DNA of 64,000 nucleotides from an uncultured Eggerthellaceae bacterium (lineage in GTDB: Bacteria > Actinomycetota > Coriobacteriia > Coriobacteriales > Eggerthellaceae): contig CAJUPL010000003.1 in NCBI GenBank assembly GCA_910588435.1, positions 1 through 64,000 of the forward strand. Direction: 5' to 3'. The translations under genes were made by a program, and so were the position numbers. Shown here piece after piece: positions 43,750 to 53,318 of this stretch. Positions within the stretch are counted from its first letter, which is position 1. Every line of letters begins with the position of its first letter. The notes beneath the pieces are model-generated. The model saw only the letters and a list, made by a program, of their open reading frames with translations. It was not told where the DNA came from and searched no databases.

Positions 43750-44739
43750 GTGGGAAGCTGGCGAACGCTCCTGCTCCAATGCGCTTGCCTGGCAGGCGCA
43801 GTCTGCGCGCTGATGCTGTTCGCGCCTGGAAGCGCCAGAGCCTGGATCGCGCTTGCGGCTGTGATCGCTGTTGCGGCGTTCGCGGGCATCTCCATCTATA
43901 GGCGCCGTCAGATAGAGCGCCTTTCCGCTCAGATAGAGCAGGTGCTGGCGCGCGGCCGCGAGGTCAGCCTTGCGAACTGCCGCGAGGGGGACCTGGCCGT
44001 GCTGGAGAGCCAGCTGTCCAAGATGGTGGGCAAGCTGGCGCGCGTGAACCGGCAGCTAGGGCAAGAGCGCACCGCGCTGGCCGACGCGCTGGCGGACATC
44101 TCGCATCAGATCCGCACGCCGCTCACGGCCTGCGCGCTGATGCTGCCAGCAATAGAGAAGGAGCCGGACGCGGCAGTGCGCAAGCGGGAGATCCGCAAGC
44201 TGGAAGAGATGATTGAGCGCATATCGTGGCTGGTCACGTCATTGCTGAAGATCGCGAAAGCGGATGCGGGCGCTATCAACGTGTCCCGGGTGCAAGTTGA
44301 TGTGGCGAACGTGGTGGCGGATGCCACACGCCCGCTGGAGCCCGCTCTTGATTTGAGGGGCATCCAGCTTGAGGTGAGCGTGCAAGAGGGGGCCGCATTC
44401 GCGGGGGACGCTCTTTGGAGCGCGGAGGCCCTCATGAACATCGTCAAGAATTGCATGGAGCACACGCCCGCTGGCGGGAGCGTGCGCGTGCGCGCCGAGG
44501 AGAGCGCGCTAGGCACGACGATCGTGGTGCAGGATTCCGGCAGCGGGATCATGGCGGAGGACCTGCCGCACGTCTTCGAGCGCTTCTACCGCGGTCGCAT
44601 GGAGCCTTCCGAGGGCTTCGGGATCGGGCTGGCGTTGAGCCAAGCGCTGGTGAGCGTGCAGGGCGGCACGCTGAAAGCTGGCAACTCGCCCGACGGCGGC
44701 GCCGAGTTCACCATCTCCTTCCCCAAGCTGATCATCTGA
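43750..44739 (+). CDS. Sensor histidine kinase
   Basis: The 329-residue protein starts at GTG 43750. It has two closely spaced membrane helices (about 6-24 and 30-48) with almost no extracellular loop, as in intramembrane-sensing kinases. The phosphorylated histidine lies in DISHQIRTPLTA. The ATP-binding region shows NIVKNCMEHTP, DSGSGI and GFGIGLALSQ. Such kinases often work with a neighbouring ABC exporter, which fits the genes at 45083-48318. Confidence 0.93.
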   Translation: MGSWRTLLLQCACLAGAVCALMLFAPGSARAWIALAAVIAVAAFAGISIYRRRQIERLSAQIEQVLARGREVSLANCREGDLAVLESQLSKMVGKLARVNRQLGQERTALADALADISHQIRTPLTACALMLPAIEKEPDAAVRKREIRKLEEMIERISWLVTSLLKIAKADAGAINVSRVQVDVANVVADATRPLEPALDLRGIQLEVSVQEGAAFAGDALWSAEALMNIVKNCMEHTPAGGSVRVRAEESALGTTIVVQDSGSGIMAEDLPHVFERFYRGRMEPSEGFGIGLALSQALVSVQGGTLKAGNSPDGGAEFTISFPKLII

Positions 44740-44744
44740 CACTG

Positions 44745-44890
44745 CCTCCCACCTGCAAGCCCCCCCAAGAGTGGACGCTTGCATTGCAAACGAGATCGCC
44801 CTCCCCCAAGAGTGGGCGCTTGCATTGCAAGCGCAGCTGCCTGACAAGGCAGCGAAACTTGCCCGATAGGGCAAGAGCAGCGTGGCAACA
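44745..44890 (+). repeat. Short palindromic repeat locus R8
   Basis: Two P1-type hairpins (CTTGCATTGCAAG-like) are followed by the P2 variant GCTGCCT/AGGCAGC and the P3 variant CTTGCCC/GGGCAAG. The remaining B3 parts are missing. It lies between the kinase stop and module A copy 7. Confidence 0.75.
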
Positions 44891-44923
44891 CTGAATGCTA
44901 GCGTGCGGATCTCTATGCCAGCC

Positions 44924-44992
44924 TATATATGACCAAAATGGTCAATGACATTAAGCACGGGGAAATGTCATTGACCTCTGGGGTCATAATTA
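44924..44992. repeat. Module A near-palindrome, copy 7
   Basis: The ends are exchanged relative to copies 1 and 6 (TATATATGACC on the left, GGTCATAATTA on the right), while the core is forward (TTAAGCACGGGGAAA). It lies 91 bp before the ABC ATPase start. Confidence 0.85.
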
Positions 44993-45082
44993 CAGTTCTG
45001 TAATGTGCGCGGTATGGGAGCGAAATGCTGGATGCCCATCATCGTCTGTGAGCATTGGCTGACGATGAGAAAGGTGGAGGCA

Positions 45083-45766
45083 ATGACCATGTTGGAAGCC
45101 CGGAACCTGACGAAGGTCTACGGGGAGGGCGAATCCGAGACACGGGCGCTGGACGATGTCACGCTTGGCATAGACGAAGGGGAGTTCGTGGCCATCGTGG
45201 GCTCCTCGGGGTCTGGCAAGTCAACGCTTCTGCACATGCTGGGCGGTGTGGACAGGCCAACGTCGGGGCGCGTGCTCCTGAACGGGGAGGACGTCTACGC
45301 CCGCGCAGATGAGGAGCTGGCCGTCTTTCGCCGCCGAGAGGTTGGGCTGATCTATCAGTTCTACAACCTGGTGCCGGTGTTGAACGTGGTTGAGAACATG
45401 ACGCTGCCCGTGGCGCTGGACGGGCGCCAGGTGAATCAGCAGCGCCTGCAGAACCTGCTTGACGTGCTGGGGCTGCGCGGCCGCGAAGGCCACCTGCCAA
45501 GCCAGCTCTCCGGCGGGCAGCAGCAGCGTGTGGCCATCGGGCGCGCGCTCATGAACCAGCCAGCGGTGGTGCTTGCAGACGAGCCCACCGGCAACCTGGA
45601 TTCGCGCAACTCCGCTGAGATCATGCAGCTTCTGGCGAAATCCAACCGCGAGCTTGGGCAGACCATGGTGGTCATCACGCACGACGAGGAGATCGCTCTG
45701 TCCGCTGACCGCATCGTGGCCGTTGAGGACGGGCGCATCGTCTCAGATGAGAGGATCCGCTCATGA
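45083..45766 (+). CDS. ABC transporter ATPase, MacB/LolD/BceA type
   Basis: The 227-residue protein has Walker A GSSGSGKST, the Q-loop region IYQFYNLVPVLNVVENM, the signature LSGGQQQRV, Walker B VVLADEP, and THDEE. The length and PVLNVVENM fit the MacB/LolD/BceA group, which powers FtsX-type permeases. ATG 45083 and ATG 45089 are both possible; AAGGTGGAGG ends at 45080, which favours 45089. The stop overlaps the permease start (ATGA). Confidence 0.93.
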   Translation: MTMLEARNLTKVYGEGESETRALDDVTLGIDEGEFVAIVGSSGSGKSTLLHMLGGVDRPTSGRVLLNGEDVYARADEELAVFRRREVGLIYQFYNLVPVLNVVENMTLPVALDGRQVNQQRLQNLLDVLGLRGREGHLPSQLSGGQQQRVAIGRALMNQPAVVLADEPTGNLDSRNSAEIMQLLAKSNRELGQTMVVITHDEEIALSADRIVAVEDGRIVSDERIRS

Positions 45767-48318
45767 GCGCCATGACCACCTTCACCGTGAAGTCACTGCG
45801 CGCGAACAAGGTTCGCACTGGTGTGACCATCGCGGGCGTGGCGCTGGCTGCGGCGCTGCTCACGGCTGTGCTGACGTCGTTCACCTCGCTCACTGACTTC
45901 CTGTACCGCACAGAGGTTGCCATGTCAGGCGCTTGGCAGACGTGCGCCATCTCATCAGGGGACCGCGCCGATGAGGCGTTCGCGCGCGACGTCACGAACG
46001 CTGCGGAAGACGATGCCGTCACGAGCACGGCAACGCTCACAACGCTTGGCGTCATGCCCCTTGAGGAGGACCAGGCCCGCTACATGGGGGACAATCTGAC
46101 CGTGAAGTCAGCCGGCGGGGACGCAGAGCAGATGCTCTCGCTGCGCCCGTCGGAGGGCCGCATGCCCGCAAGCCCCGATGAGATCATGCTCTTCGGCACG
46201 TGGAAGAGCTACGGGAACGTGCAGCTGGGCGATGCCTTCCACGTTGACGGCGCGGGATTTGAGCGGGACTACACGGTGGTCGGCTTCTATGAGCGCATGA
46301 GCGCAGAGATCTCCTCCATGGACGGCACCACCGCCATCACAAGCGGTGAGCCTGTGACCGCTGGCTCCACCAAGGCGTTCCTCGCGTTCGCGAACGCGCC
46401 CAGCTCAGAAGCCCTCCGTGAGATGACAGACGCCCTGTTCCCGGACGCGAACGTGGAGCTGCACGCATCTCTATTGAGGTACATGGGCGTCACCTCTGAC
46501 GCTTCCATCTGGACCACCTTCTTCGCGTTGGTTGCCATCCTGGCGGCTGTGATCATGGCGGCTTGCATCTCGCTCATCTACAACGCGTTCAACATCTCCG
46601 TGGCTGAGCGCATGCGTCAGTTCGGCCTGCTGTCATCCGTGGGCGCCACGCGCGGGCAGATCCGCCGTGGCGTGCTCTTGGAGGCGCTGCTGATATCCGT
46701 TTGCGGTATCCCAGCGGGCGTGCTCTTAGGGGTCGGCGGCTGCTGGCTCACGTTCTTGTGGCTGGGCCCCGTCATCTCTGAGATCACCAGCGGCAGCGGG
46801 ATCGTGTTCCAGCTTGCGGCGGATGTGCGCTTCGTCCTGGCAGCGTGCGTGCTGACGCTTTTGGTGGTGGTGATCAGTGCTTGGATCCCGGCGGCGCGTG
46901 CGTCGAGGAGCTCTGTCATGGATGCCCTGCGAACCCAGGGCACCGCGCGCATCGGCAAGCGCGGGAGGGCCAGGGCGATGGAGGGCGCAAGTCAGAGGCA
47001 TCTTTGGCGCGAAGGGCCCATCAAGGGACGTCTCTTCGGGATAGCGGGGCGCCTGTCTGCCATAGACAGAGCGCGCTCGGCATCGCGTGGGCGCGTGGCA
47101 AGCGCGTCATTGGCGCTGGCCATCGTGCTCCTGCTCACGGCGGGTTCGCTGAACGCGTTCCTGGGGCAGCTGGTTGAGGTGACTGGAGGTGGCGAGCCGC
47201 CCTCAGACGTTGCGGTCACGGCGATGCTGGAGGAGGCTTTAGAGGATGCGGGCGCTAGCAAGGACGCGTTCGCGGGGTTGTACGAGGAGCTCTGCAAGGC
47301 GGATCTGGCCATCCCGGTTGGCTGGAAGATGGCTGAGAGCGCTACCGCGGCGGTGCCGGTTGAGATGGCGGGGGATGCCCTCACGAATGCGGACGGCTAC
47401 GTGGGGATCCCCCTTCCTGACGGTACGTTCCAGACGGACGGCGTGATCACGGCGCTGGATGATGCGTCCTTCGATGCCTTCGCGGAGAGCCTGGGGCTGG
47501 ACCCGGCAAGCTTCCATGAGGAGGGTGCCGTCCGTGCGCTGGGCATGAGCCGCGGCTTCGGCAATGACGGTGAGATGTACAAGATGCTGGATGTGCTTGC
47601 GGGAACTGGCACGCTTGACATTGAGGGCGCTGACGTTGAGGTTGCCGCTCTGGCGGATGAGAAGCCGCCCGTGGCTGGCAATATTGGTGAGGGGCTTGAG
47701 CTGATCGTGCCCATGAGCGCGGTGCAGAGCACGGATCTGCTTGGCGAGGAAGCGGTCTTTCGCGCCATGTTCGACGCGAAGGACGGCCGCCACCAGGAGC
47801 TGACAGATGAGCTGTATGAGCTGGCTGAGCCGTACTTCAAAGCGTCCATGCCGTCTCAGCACAAGTTCATCTCCTACAACGATTACCGCGCCGAGGCGAA
47901 CTCCACGCGCATGCTCGGCATGGTGGTGAATGTGTTCTGCCTGCTGTTCACGGGGATCCTGGCGCTTATAGCTCTGGCGAACGTGTTCAACACGGTCACG
48001 AATGACCTGATCCTGCGCCGCCGCGAGTTCGCGGTCATGCGGTCAGTGGGTCTCTCTGACAGGCAGTTCCACCGCTTGGTGGCGTCCGATTGCGCGTCTT
48101 TCGGCGTGGCGGGGTTGCTTCCGGGGCTCATCGTGTCCGTTGGTGTGTCTGCGCTGATCTGGTGGGCGGTGTCCCAGTCCTTGGCCGAGATGCCGTACGT
48201 GATCCCATGGGGATACGTGGCACTGGCCGTTGGCCTCACCGCGGCAGCCATGGCGGCCTCCGTTGCCTACGGCATGCACCGCTGCCACGCAGACAGCGTG
48301 GTTGAGGCCCTCCGCTAA
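45763..48318 (+). CDS. FtsX-domain ABC permease
   Basis: The 851-residue protein begins with a membrane helix (TGVTIAGVALAAALLTAVLTSF) and a MacB-like periplasmic domain. The first FtsX domain spans about 245-385, with LLSSVGATRGQIRRGVLLEAL. A further helix occurs near 450, then a second extracytoplasmic domain, and a C-terminal FtsX domain carries EFAVMRSVGLSDRQFHRL. Along with the ATPase and the kinase-regulator pair it forms a module like those that detect and detoxify envelope-active peptides. The actual substrate is unknown. Confidence 0.9.
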   Translation: MSAMTTFTVKSLRANKVRTGVTIAGVALAAALLTAVLTSFTSLTDFLYRTEVAMSGAWQTCAISSGDRADEAFARDVTNAAEDDAVTSTATLTTLGVMPLEEDQARYMGDNLTVKSAGGDAEQMLSLRPSEGRMPASPDEIMLFGTWKSYGNVQLGDAFHVDGAGFERDYTVVGFYERMSAEISSMDGTTAITSGEPVTAGSTKAFLAFANAPSSEALREMTDALFPDANVELHASLLRYMGVTSDASIWTTFFALVAILAAVIMAACISLIYNAFNISVAERMRQFGLLSSVGATRGQIRRGVLLEALLISVCGIPAGVLLGVGGCWLTFLWLGPVISEITSGSGIVFQLAADVRFVLAACVLTLLVVVISAWIPAARASRSSVMDALRTQGTARIGKRGRARAMEGASQRHLWREGPIKGRLFGIAGRLSAIDRARSASRGRVASASLALAIVLLLTAGSLNAFLGQLVEVTGGGEPPSDVAVTAMLEEALEDAGASKDAFAGLYEELCKADLAIPVGWKMAESATAAVPVEMAGDALTNADGYVGIPLPDGTFQTDGVITALDDASFDAFAESLGLDPASFHEEGAVRALGMSRGFGNDGEMYKMLDVLAGTGTLDIEGADVEVAALADEKPPVAGNIGEGLELIVPMSAVQSTDLLGEEAVFRAMFDAKDGRHQELTDELYELAEPYFKASMPSQHKFISYNDYRAEANSTRMLGMVVNVFCLLFTGILALIALANVFNTVTNDLILRRREFAVMRSVGLSDRQFHRLVASDCASFGVAGLLPGLIVSVGVSALIWWAVSQSLAEMPYVIPWGYVALAVGLTAAAMAASVAYGMHRCHADSVVEALR

Positions 48319-48321
48319 CCC

Positions 48322-48600
48322 GCACGGATACTGCCCCCTCCTGTGGGCGTCTCCATTGGAGACGCAGCATTGCGATGAGCAATGCGTAACTTGCCCGACA
48401 GGGCAAGAACACCCGAGACAAAGCAACTGGTCAGGCAACCTGGCCTGGCGCAAAACACCAATCCGGGTGCTTCGGGCTGCCGCCCTCATTTCGCTGTGCT
48501 AGCGCACAGCTGCGTTCGCAATGCGAACGCCCACAAGGGAAGGTGCGCAGATCAACTGCGCACCTTCCTGTTCAGGTTCCGGTTTGGTAAGGGAACCTGA
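48322..48600 (+). repeat. Mosaic palindromic repeat locus R9
   Basis: B3 (48342-48535) has P1 TCTCC/GGAGA, P3 CTTGCCC/GGGCAAG, and a terminal GTTCGC/GCGAAC hairpin. It is followed by the inverted repeat GGAAGGTGCGCAG/CTGCGCACCTTCC (about 48539-48568). Between 48600 and 48741 the sequence is rich in CAAGCAAGGC-like short repeats and carries no gene start before 48742. Confidence 0.85.
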
Positions 48601-48741
48601 AAGCCGTCTAGCCAAGCATGGCAGGTGCCCTACCATGCAAGCAAGGCGGCCAGAGCAAGCAAGGCCAGCAAACAAGCAAGGCGGCCAGGCAGGCAACGCC
48701 AACAGGCAAGCACACGCAGGAAGGACGAAGGGAGGGCGCGC

Positions 48742-49536
48742 ATGTCAGACGCAATGGTCATCGCACTGGCGGTTGCGCTTATCGTCCCGTTCGCAGGCAA
48801 CACCATCGGCGCGGCATTCGTGTTCTTCATGCGCCGCGGCATGAGCGAGGGCTTCCAAAAAGCGCTCCTAGGCTTTGCGGCCGGCGTCATGATCGCCGCA
48901 AGCGTCTGGAGCCTGCTGATCCCCTCCATCGAAGCCTCCGAAGCCGGTCCGCTCCCCGCTTGGATCCCAGCGGCAGGCGGGTTCCTCGGCGGCATGCTGC
49001 TCCTCTTGCTGATCGACCACTTCACGCCGCACCTCCACGTTGGCTCCGATGAGCCCGAAGGCGTGAGCGCCCCCATCAAGAAGCCAACCATGATGATCTT
49101 CGCGCTTGCCATCCACAACCTCCCAGAAGGCATGGCGGTTGGCGCGGTGCTGGCGGGCTTCCTATCAAGCGATCCCGGCATCACGCTCTCAGCGGTGGTG
49201 GCACTCTCCATCGGCATCGCCATCCAGAACATCCCGGAAGGCGCCGTGGTCTCCATGCCGCTCACATCCAACGGCATGTCGCGTGCGAAAGCGTTCGGCG
49301 CGGGCACGGCATGCGGCGCGGTTGAGCCGCTAGGCGCGCTCATCATGCTGGCCGTGACAGAGATCGCCTCCCCGGCGCTGCCGTACGTGCTCGCGTTCGC
49401 AGCGGGCGCAATGATGTATGTGGTGACCGAGGAGCTGATCCCGGAAACGCAAAGCGGCAAGCACACGAACATCGGCACCATCGGCGTGGCTGTTGGATTC
49501 GTGCTGATGATGGTGCTGGACGTCGCCTTGGGCTGA
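48742..49536 (+). CDS. ZIP family metal transporter
   Basis: The 264-residue protein starts at ATG 48742 after GGGAGG; the long upstream frame runs through short repeats and is rejected. Eight hydrophobic segments are visible. The fourth and fifth carry the metal-site motifs HNLPEGMAVG and IQNIPEGAVVS, and a His-containing loop DHFTPHLHVG lies before them. Bacterial ZIP proteins of this type (ZupT/GufA) take up zinc and other divalent metals. No metal-regulator site is recognised. Confidence 0.92.
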   Translation: MSDAMVIALAVALIVPFAGNTIGAAFVFFMRRGMSEGFQKALLGFAAGVMIAASVWSLLIPSIEASEAGPLPAWIPAAGGFLGGMLLLLLIDHFTPHLHVGSDEPEGVSAPIKKPTMMIFALAIHNLPEGMAVGAVLAGFLSSDPGITLSAVVALSIGIAIQNIPEGAVVSMPLTSNGMSRAKAFGAGTACGAVEPLGALIMLAVTEIASPALPYVLAFAAGAMMYVVTEELIPETQSGKHTNIGTIGVAVGFVLMMVLDVALG

Positions 49537-49648
49537 CCGCGGATTTCTCGCGAACGGCGCAGCCCTCAATCCTTACAATAGCCAACCTGTCAGGACATTT
49601 TCGCGATTCGGGGGGCTCGCGAGCTCAAGACAGGGCTGGATCATAGAT

Positions 49649-51160
49649 ATGCACCAAGAAGATAGACCGGACGGCGTGCGGGAAGGCCAAAGCGGCAACG
49701 CGCCCGCAAGCAACACGCCCCCTAGCAAGGAACCCCCTAGCAACGCGGCTGCTGACAAGGCAGGGCAAGAGCGCGTCACGCGCATGGGCACCGCGTCCAT
49801 CCCCAAGCTCATAGCGGAGTTCGCCATTCCCTCCGTTGTGGGAATGCTGGTGAACGGCTCCTACAACATCATAGACTCCATGTTCCTCGGGCACGCCATG
49901 GGTGAGATCGGCCTTTCCGCCGTCACGGTGGCGAATCCGATCATGATCATCTTCATGGCCATCGCCATGCTGATCGGCAACGGAGGGAACGCTTTGGCGG
50001 CGCTGCGACTGGGCGAAGGCAAGCGCGACGCCGCGGAACGCGCGCTTGGGAACGTCATCACGCTCTCCATCATCCTTTGGGTGATCGTTGCCATTGCTGC
50101 AGCGAACCCGACGCTCATGGACCTCCTCCTCACAGCATCCAGCGCAACGGACGAGGTTCGCCCCTACGCGCACACGTTCATCCAGATCCTCTGCTTTGGC
50201 TTCGTGCTGCAGAGCATCGCCATGGGCGTGAACAACTTCATCCGCACATGCGGCGCGCCGAACCGCGCCCTGGGTACGATGGTCATCGGCCTCATAGCGG
50301 CAACGGGCTTCAACTACTGGTTCGTCATCCTGAACGGCTGGGGCGTGGCCGGAAGCGCGTTCGCCACTCTGGCCGGTCAGGCGTGCTCCGTGGTGGCTGT
50401 GCTCTGGTACTTCCTGTTCACGAAAGGCGTTCCGCTCCGAATCAGGCCAAAGTACATGGTGCTTCAAGGGAGAGTCGTGGGAACCATCCTGGCCTACGGA
50501 TTCCCAAGCTTCGCGGTGCAAGCTGGCATGGCGGTGGTGAACTTCGTGCTCAACTTCCAGCTGGCGAAATACGGCGCCATGAGCAGCATCGGTGCTGTGA
50601 ACGCGCTAGCCTCCATCGGCGTTGTGAGCCGCATCGGCATGTTCACGGCCATGCCGCTCATCGGCATCGCCGTGGCCATCCAGCCGCTCCTTGGCTACAA
50701 CTACGGTGCGCGCAAGATAGACCGTGTGAGGAAGACGCTCTGGTTTGGGATCGCCGTTGCCACAGGGATAGCGCTGATCGAGTGGGTGATCATCATGCTC
50801 TTCCCAGAGGCCATCGCGAATGCGTTCGGCATCAGGAGCGATTCCCTGGTTGCATTCACCACCTTCGCGCTGAAGGTGCAGTTCGCCATGCTTCCGATGA
50901 TCGGGTTCCAGATAGTGGGTTCGAACTACTTCCAGGCAACAGGGCAACCAGCGAAGTCCATCTTCCTGACGCTGACCAGGCAGATCCTCTTCTTGGTGCC
51001 GCTGCTCTACATCCTGCCCGAGGTGCTGCCGCATATCGTGCCATCCTTAGACGGTCTGGATGCGCTCTACTTCGCAGCTCCCATAGCTGACTTCCTTGCC
51101 ATCTTCACCGTTGCCATCTTCATCGCCTGGGAGATGCGCCGCTTGCGCAAGCTAGCATAG
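49649..51160 (+). CDS. MATE family efflux transporter
   Basis: The 503-residue protein has a hydrophilic N-terminal tail of about 48 residues rich in A, P, N and S, then twelve hydrophobic segments. MATE motifs include IPSVVGMLVNGSYNIIDSMFLGH in the first half and AVAIQPLLGYNYGARK in the middle. These antiporters expel drugs or metabolites using sodium or proton gradients. The start has no clear ribosome site; an internal ATG at 49784 would remove the tail. Confidence 0.9.
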   Translation: MHQEDRPDGVREGQSGNAPASNTPPSKEPPSNAAADKAGQERVTRMGTASIPKLIAEFAIPSVVGMLVNGSYNIIDSMFLGHAMGEIGLSAVTVANPIMIIFMAIAMLIGNGGNALAALRLGEGKRDAAERALGNVITLSIILWVIVAIAAANPTLMDLLLTASSATDEVRPYAHTFIQILCFGFVLQSIAMGVNNFIRTCGAPNRALGTMVIGLIAATGFNYWFVILNGWGVAGSAFATLAGQACSVVAVLWYFLFTKGVPLRIRPKYMVLQGRVVGTILAYGFPSFAVQAGMAVVNFVLNFQLAKYGAMSSIGAVNALASIGVVSRIGMFTAMPLIGIAVAIQPLLGYNYGARKIDRVRKTLWFGIAVATGIALIEWVIIMLFPEAIANAFGIRSDSLVAFTTFALKVQFAMLPMIGFQIVGSNYFQATGQPAKSIFLTLTRQILFLVPLLYILPEVLPHIVPSLDGLDALYFAAPIADFLAIFTVAIFIAWEMRRLRKLA

Positions 51161-51184
51161 GCCACCTGGTCCGTGCCTTTGATC

Positions 51185-51545
51185 TTTCTGGGAGCGCTTC
51201 CATTACCCCTGCGGTAGGCGGCTGCATCCCTTCCTGTGTGCGCTTCCATTGGAAGCGCAGTTGCACCCCCCTACCTGTGGGCGCTTGCATCGCAAGCGCA
51301 GCATTGCGCCCCCTAACCTGTGGGCGCTTCCATCGGAAGCGCAGCATTGCGCCCCCCCCCTAACCTGTGGGCGCTTCCATCGGAAGCGCAGCATTGCGCC
51401 CCCCTAACCTGTGGGCGCTTCCATCGGAAGCGCAGCATTGCGCTTAGCAATGCGTAACGCAGGCGATGAGCCTGTGAACACCCGGATGCCACCTTCAGCT
51501 CAGGCAACCTGGCCTGACGCAAAACACCAATCCGAGCGCATCAGG
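51185..51545 (+). repeat. Tandem hairpin array R10 ending in a partial B3
   Basis: At least five P1 hairpins follow each other at 39-46 bp spacing (from about 51237 to 51440). Each reads TGTGGGCGCTT, then CC or GC, with the matching complement and CGCAG. They are joined by C-rich runs. The last continues into the P2 (CATTGC/GCAATG) and P3 hairpins and a degraded remainder. Confidence 0.85.
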
Positions 51546-51573
51546 CTGAAGCCCTGACTCCGCCGCCTTCTCC

Positions 51574-51641
51574 TAATTATGACCTCTCAGGTCAATGACA
51601 TTGCGCACGGGGCAGTGTCATTGACCTTTTTGGTCATAATT
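51574..51641. repeat. Module A near-palindrome, copy 8
   Basis: Both outer ends are of the AATTATGACC type. The core is GCGCACGGGGCAG, forward. Its last base is the first base of the -35 box of metG. Confidence 0.85.
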
Positions 51642-51668
51642 TGGTCAGAGCGGGACGGATGCTAGAAT
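51641..51668 (+). promoter_or_regulatory. Promoter of metG, abutting module A
   Basis: TTGGTC (51641-51646), a 16-base spacer, and TAGAAT (51663-51668). No T-box leader is recognisable in the 50-base untranslated region. Confidence 0.55.
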
Positions 51669-51727
51669 GGCAGGCCAGACACCGAAGAGGCGCATGAACC
51701 CATGCGCAAGCACAAATAGGAGCGCAA

Positions 51728-53308
51728 ATGCCCAAAGAGACCTACTCCGTCACAACGCCCATATATTATGTGAACGCCGCACCGCACCTGGGCACCGCCT
51801 ACACTACGGTTGCGGCCGACACCGTCTGCCGCTATCAGCGCATGAACGGCAAGGACGTTGCCCTGGTCACTGGCATGGATGAGCACGGCCAGAAGGTTGC
51901 TGATACCGCTGCGGATCACGGCATGCAGCCGCAGGAGTGGTGTGATTCCATGGAGCCAGCCTTCCGCAATGCCTGGGAAGAGCTGGATATCAAGTACACG
52001 GACTTCGTTCGCACCACAGAGCCGCGCCACGCCGTGACCGTCCAGGACTTCTGGCAGAAGCTCTACGACAAGGGCTACCTATATAAAGGTGCATACGAAG
52101 GCTGGTACTGCGTGCATGAGGAGACCTACTACGCAGAGTCTGATCTGGAGAAGAACGAGGACGGCAAGTTCGTCTGCCCGGACTGCAAGCGCGAAGTGCA
52201 GCTGATGGCCTCCGGCGAGGAGAACTGGTTCTTCAAGCTGTCTGAGTTCCAGCAGCCGCTGCTTGACTACTACGAGTCTCACCCTGACTTCATCCGCCCG
52301 GAATCCCGCAAGAATGAGGTCGTCTCGTTCGTGAGCCGGGGACTCAAGGACCTCTCCATCTCCCGCTCAACGTTCAGCTGGGGCATCCCGCTGCCATTCG
52401 ACGAAGGCCATGTGGCCTACGTTTGGGCAGACGCGCTTCTGGCCTACCTCACGGGCATCGGCTACGCGGATGAGTCCCGCGAAGGGGAGTTCGACATCCG
52501 CTGGCCCATGCAGTACCACTTCGTGGGCAAGGACATCATCCGCTTCCATTGCGTGATCTGGCCTGCCATGCTGATGGCGGCGGGGCTGCCCATTGCCTAC
52601 ACCGTCTTCGGCCACGGCTTCCTGCTCACCAAGGGCGAGAAGATGTCCAAGAGCAAGGGTAACGGCCTCATGCCGTCTGACCTGATCAAGGTCTTCGGCG
52701 TGGACGCGTACCGCTACTATTTCATGTCCGACGTGCAGTTCGGCGCGGACGGCTCCATCTCCATGGAGCGCATGGTGCAGGTCTACAACAACGAGCTGGC
52801 CAACACGTGGGGCAACCTGGTCAGCCGCGTCATGAACATGACCAAGAAGTACTTTGACGGCAAGGTGCCGAACGCGTGCGCGCACAGCTGCGAGAATCCG
52901 CTGAAGCCGCTGGCGGATGAGCTGTATCAAAAGTACGACGCCGCAATGGAGCGCGTTGACTTCTCCGGCGCTGCCGCCGCCGTGCAGGAGCTTGCGGCGC
53001 GCGCCAACCGCTATATCGAGGAGACGGAGCCGTTCAAGCTTGCGAAGGACCCTGAGAAGCAAGATGAGCTTGAGTGCGTGATGTACAACCTGCTGGAGGC
53101 CATCAGGATCATCGCGCTCTACATGGCGCCGTTCGCACCGCACACCTCTGAGGAGGTCTACAAGCGCCTGGGGCTTGGGTCCATCCAGGACGTAGAGGAC
53201 ATCAAGGCGGCCACCGAATGGGGGCAGCTGCCAGCTGGCAACCCGATCGAGGTGGGAGACCCGCTCTTCCCGCGCCTGGACGTGGACAACCTCCCTGAGC
53301 TGGGGTAA
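51728..53308 (+). CDS. metG: Methionyl-tRNA synthetase
   Basis: The 526-residue class I synthetase has the HIGH-type motif as PHLGTAYT and KMSKS within GEKMSKSKGN. Only one CxxC (CPDC) is present in the connective insert, so it is of the reduced-zinc type. The C-terminal dimerisation and tRNA-binding EMAP domain found in longer forms is missing, as in many bacteria. It charges both initiator and elongator tRNA-Met. The start follows AGGAG. It heads a unit with tatD, a flavodoxin-like gene and rsmA. Confidence 0.97.
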   Translation: MPKETYSVTTPIYYVNAAPHLGTAYTTVAADTVCRYQRMNGKDVALVTGMDEHGQKVADTAADHGMQPQEWCDSMEPAFRNAWEELDIKYTDFVRTTEPRHAVTVQDFWQKLYDKGYLYKGAYEGWYCVHEETYYAESDLEKNEDGKFVCPDCKREVQLMASGEENWFFKLSEFQQPLLDYYESHPDFIRPESRKNEVVSFVSRGLKDLSISRSTFSWGIPLPFDEGHVAYVWADALLAYLTGIGYADESREGEFDIRWPMQYHFVGKDIIRFHCVIWPAMLMAAGLPIAYTVFGHGFLLTKGEKMSKSKGNGLMPSDLIKVFGVDAYRYYFMSDVQFGADGSISMERMVQVYNNELANTWGNLVSRVMNMTKKYFDGKVPNACAHSCENPLKPLADELYQKYDAAMERVDFSGAAAAVQELAARANRYIEETEPFKLAKDPEKQDELECVMYNLLEAIRIIALYMAPFAPHTSEEVYKRLGLGSIQDVEDIKAATEWGQLPAGNPIEVGDPLFPRLDVDNLPELG

Positions 53309-53318
53309 GCCAAGCTGC

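Noticed and set aside
49625..50521. A 298-codon minus-strand frame opposite the MATE gene
   Set aside because: It is antisense to the membrane protein; the translation is His/Arg/Glu-rich, as expected from hydrophobic codons read backwards.
51185..51440. Regularly spaced repeats considered as a CRISPR array
   Set aside because: The spacing is 39-46 bp with C-run separators instead of unique spacers, each unit is a hairpin found at other loci, and no cas gene is present.
51543..51727. T-box or SAM riboswitch before metG
   Set aside because: The leader after the promoter is only about 50 bases and lacks T-box or SAM-riboswitch motifs; the structured part upstream is module A.
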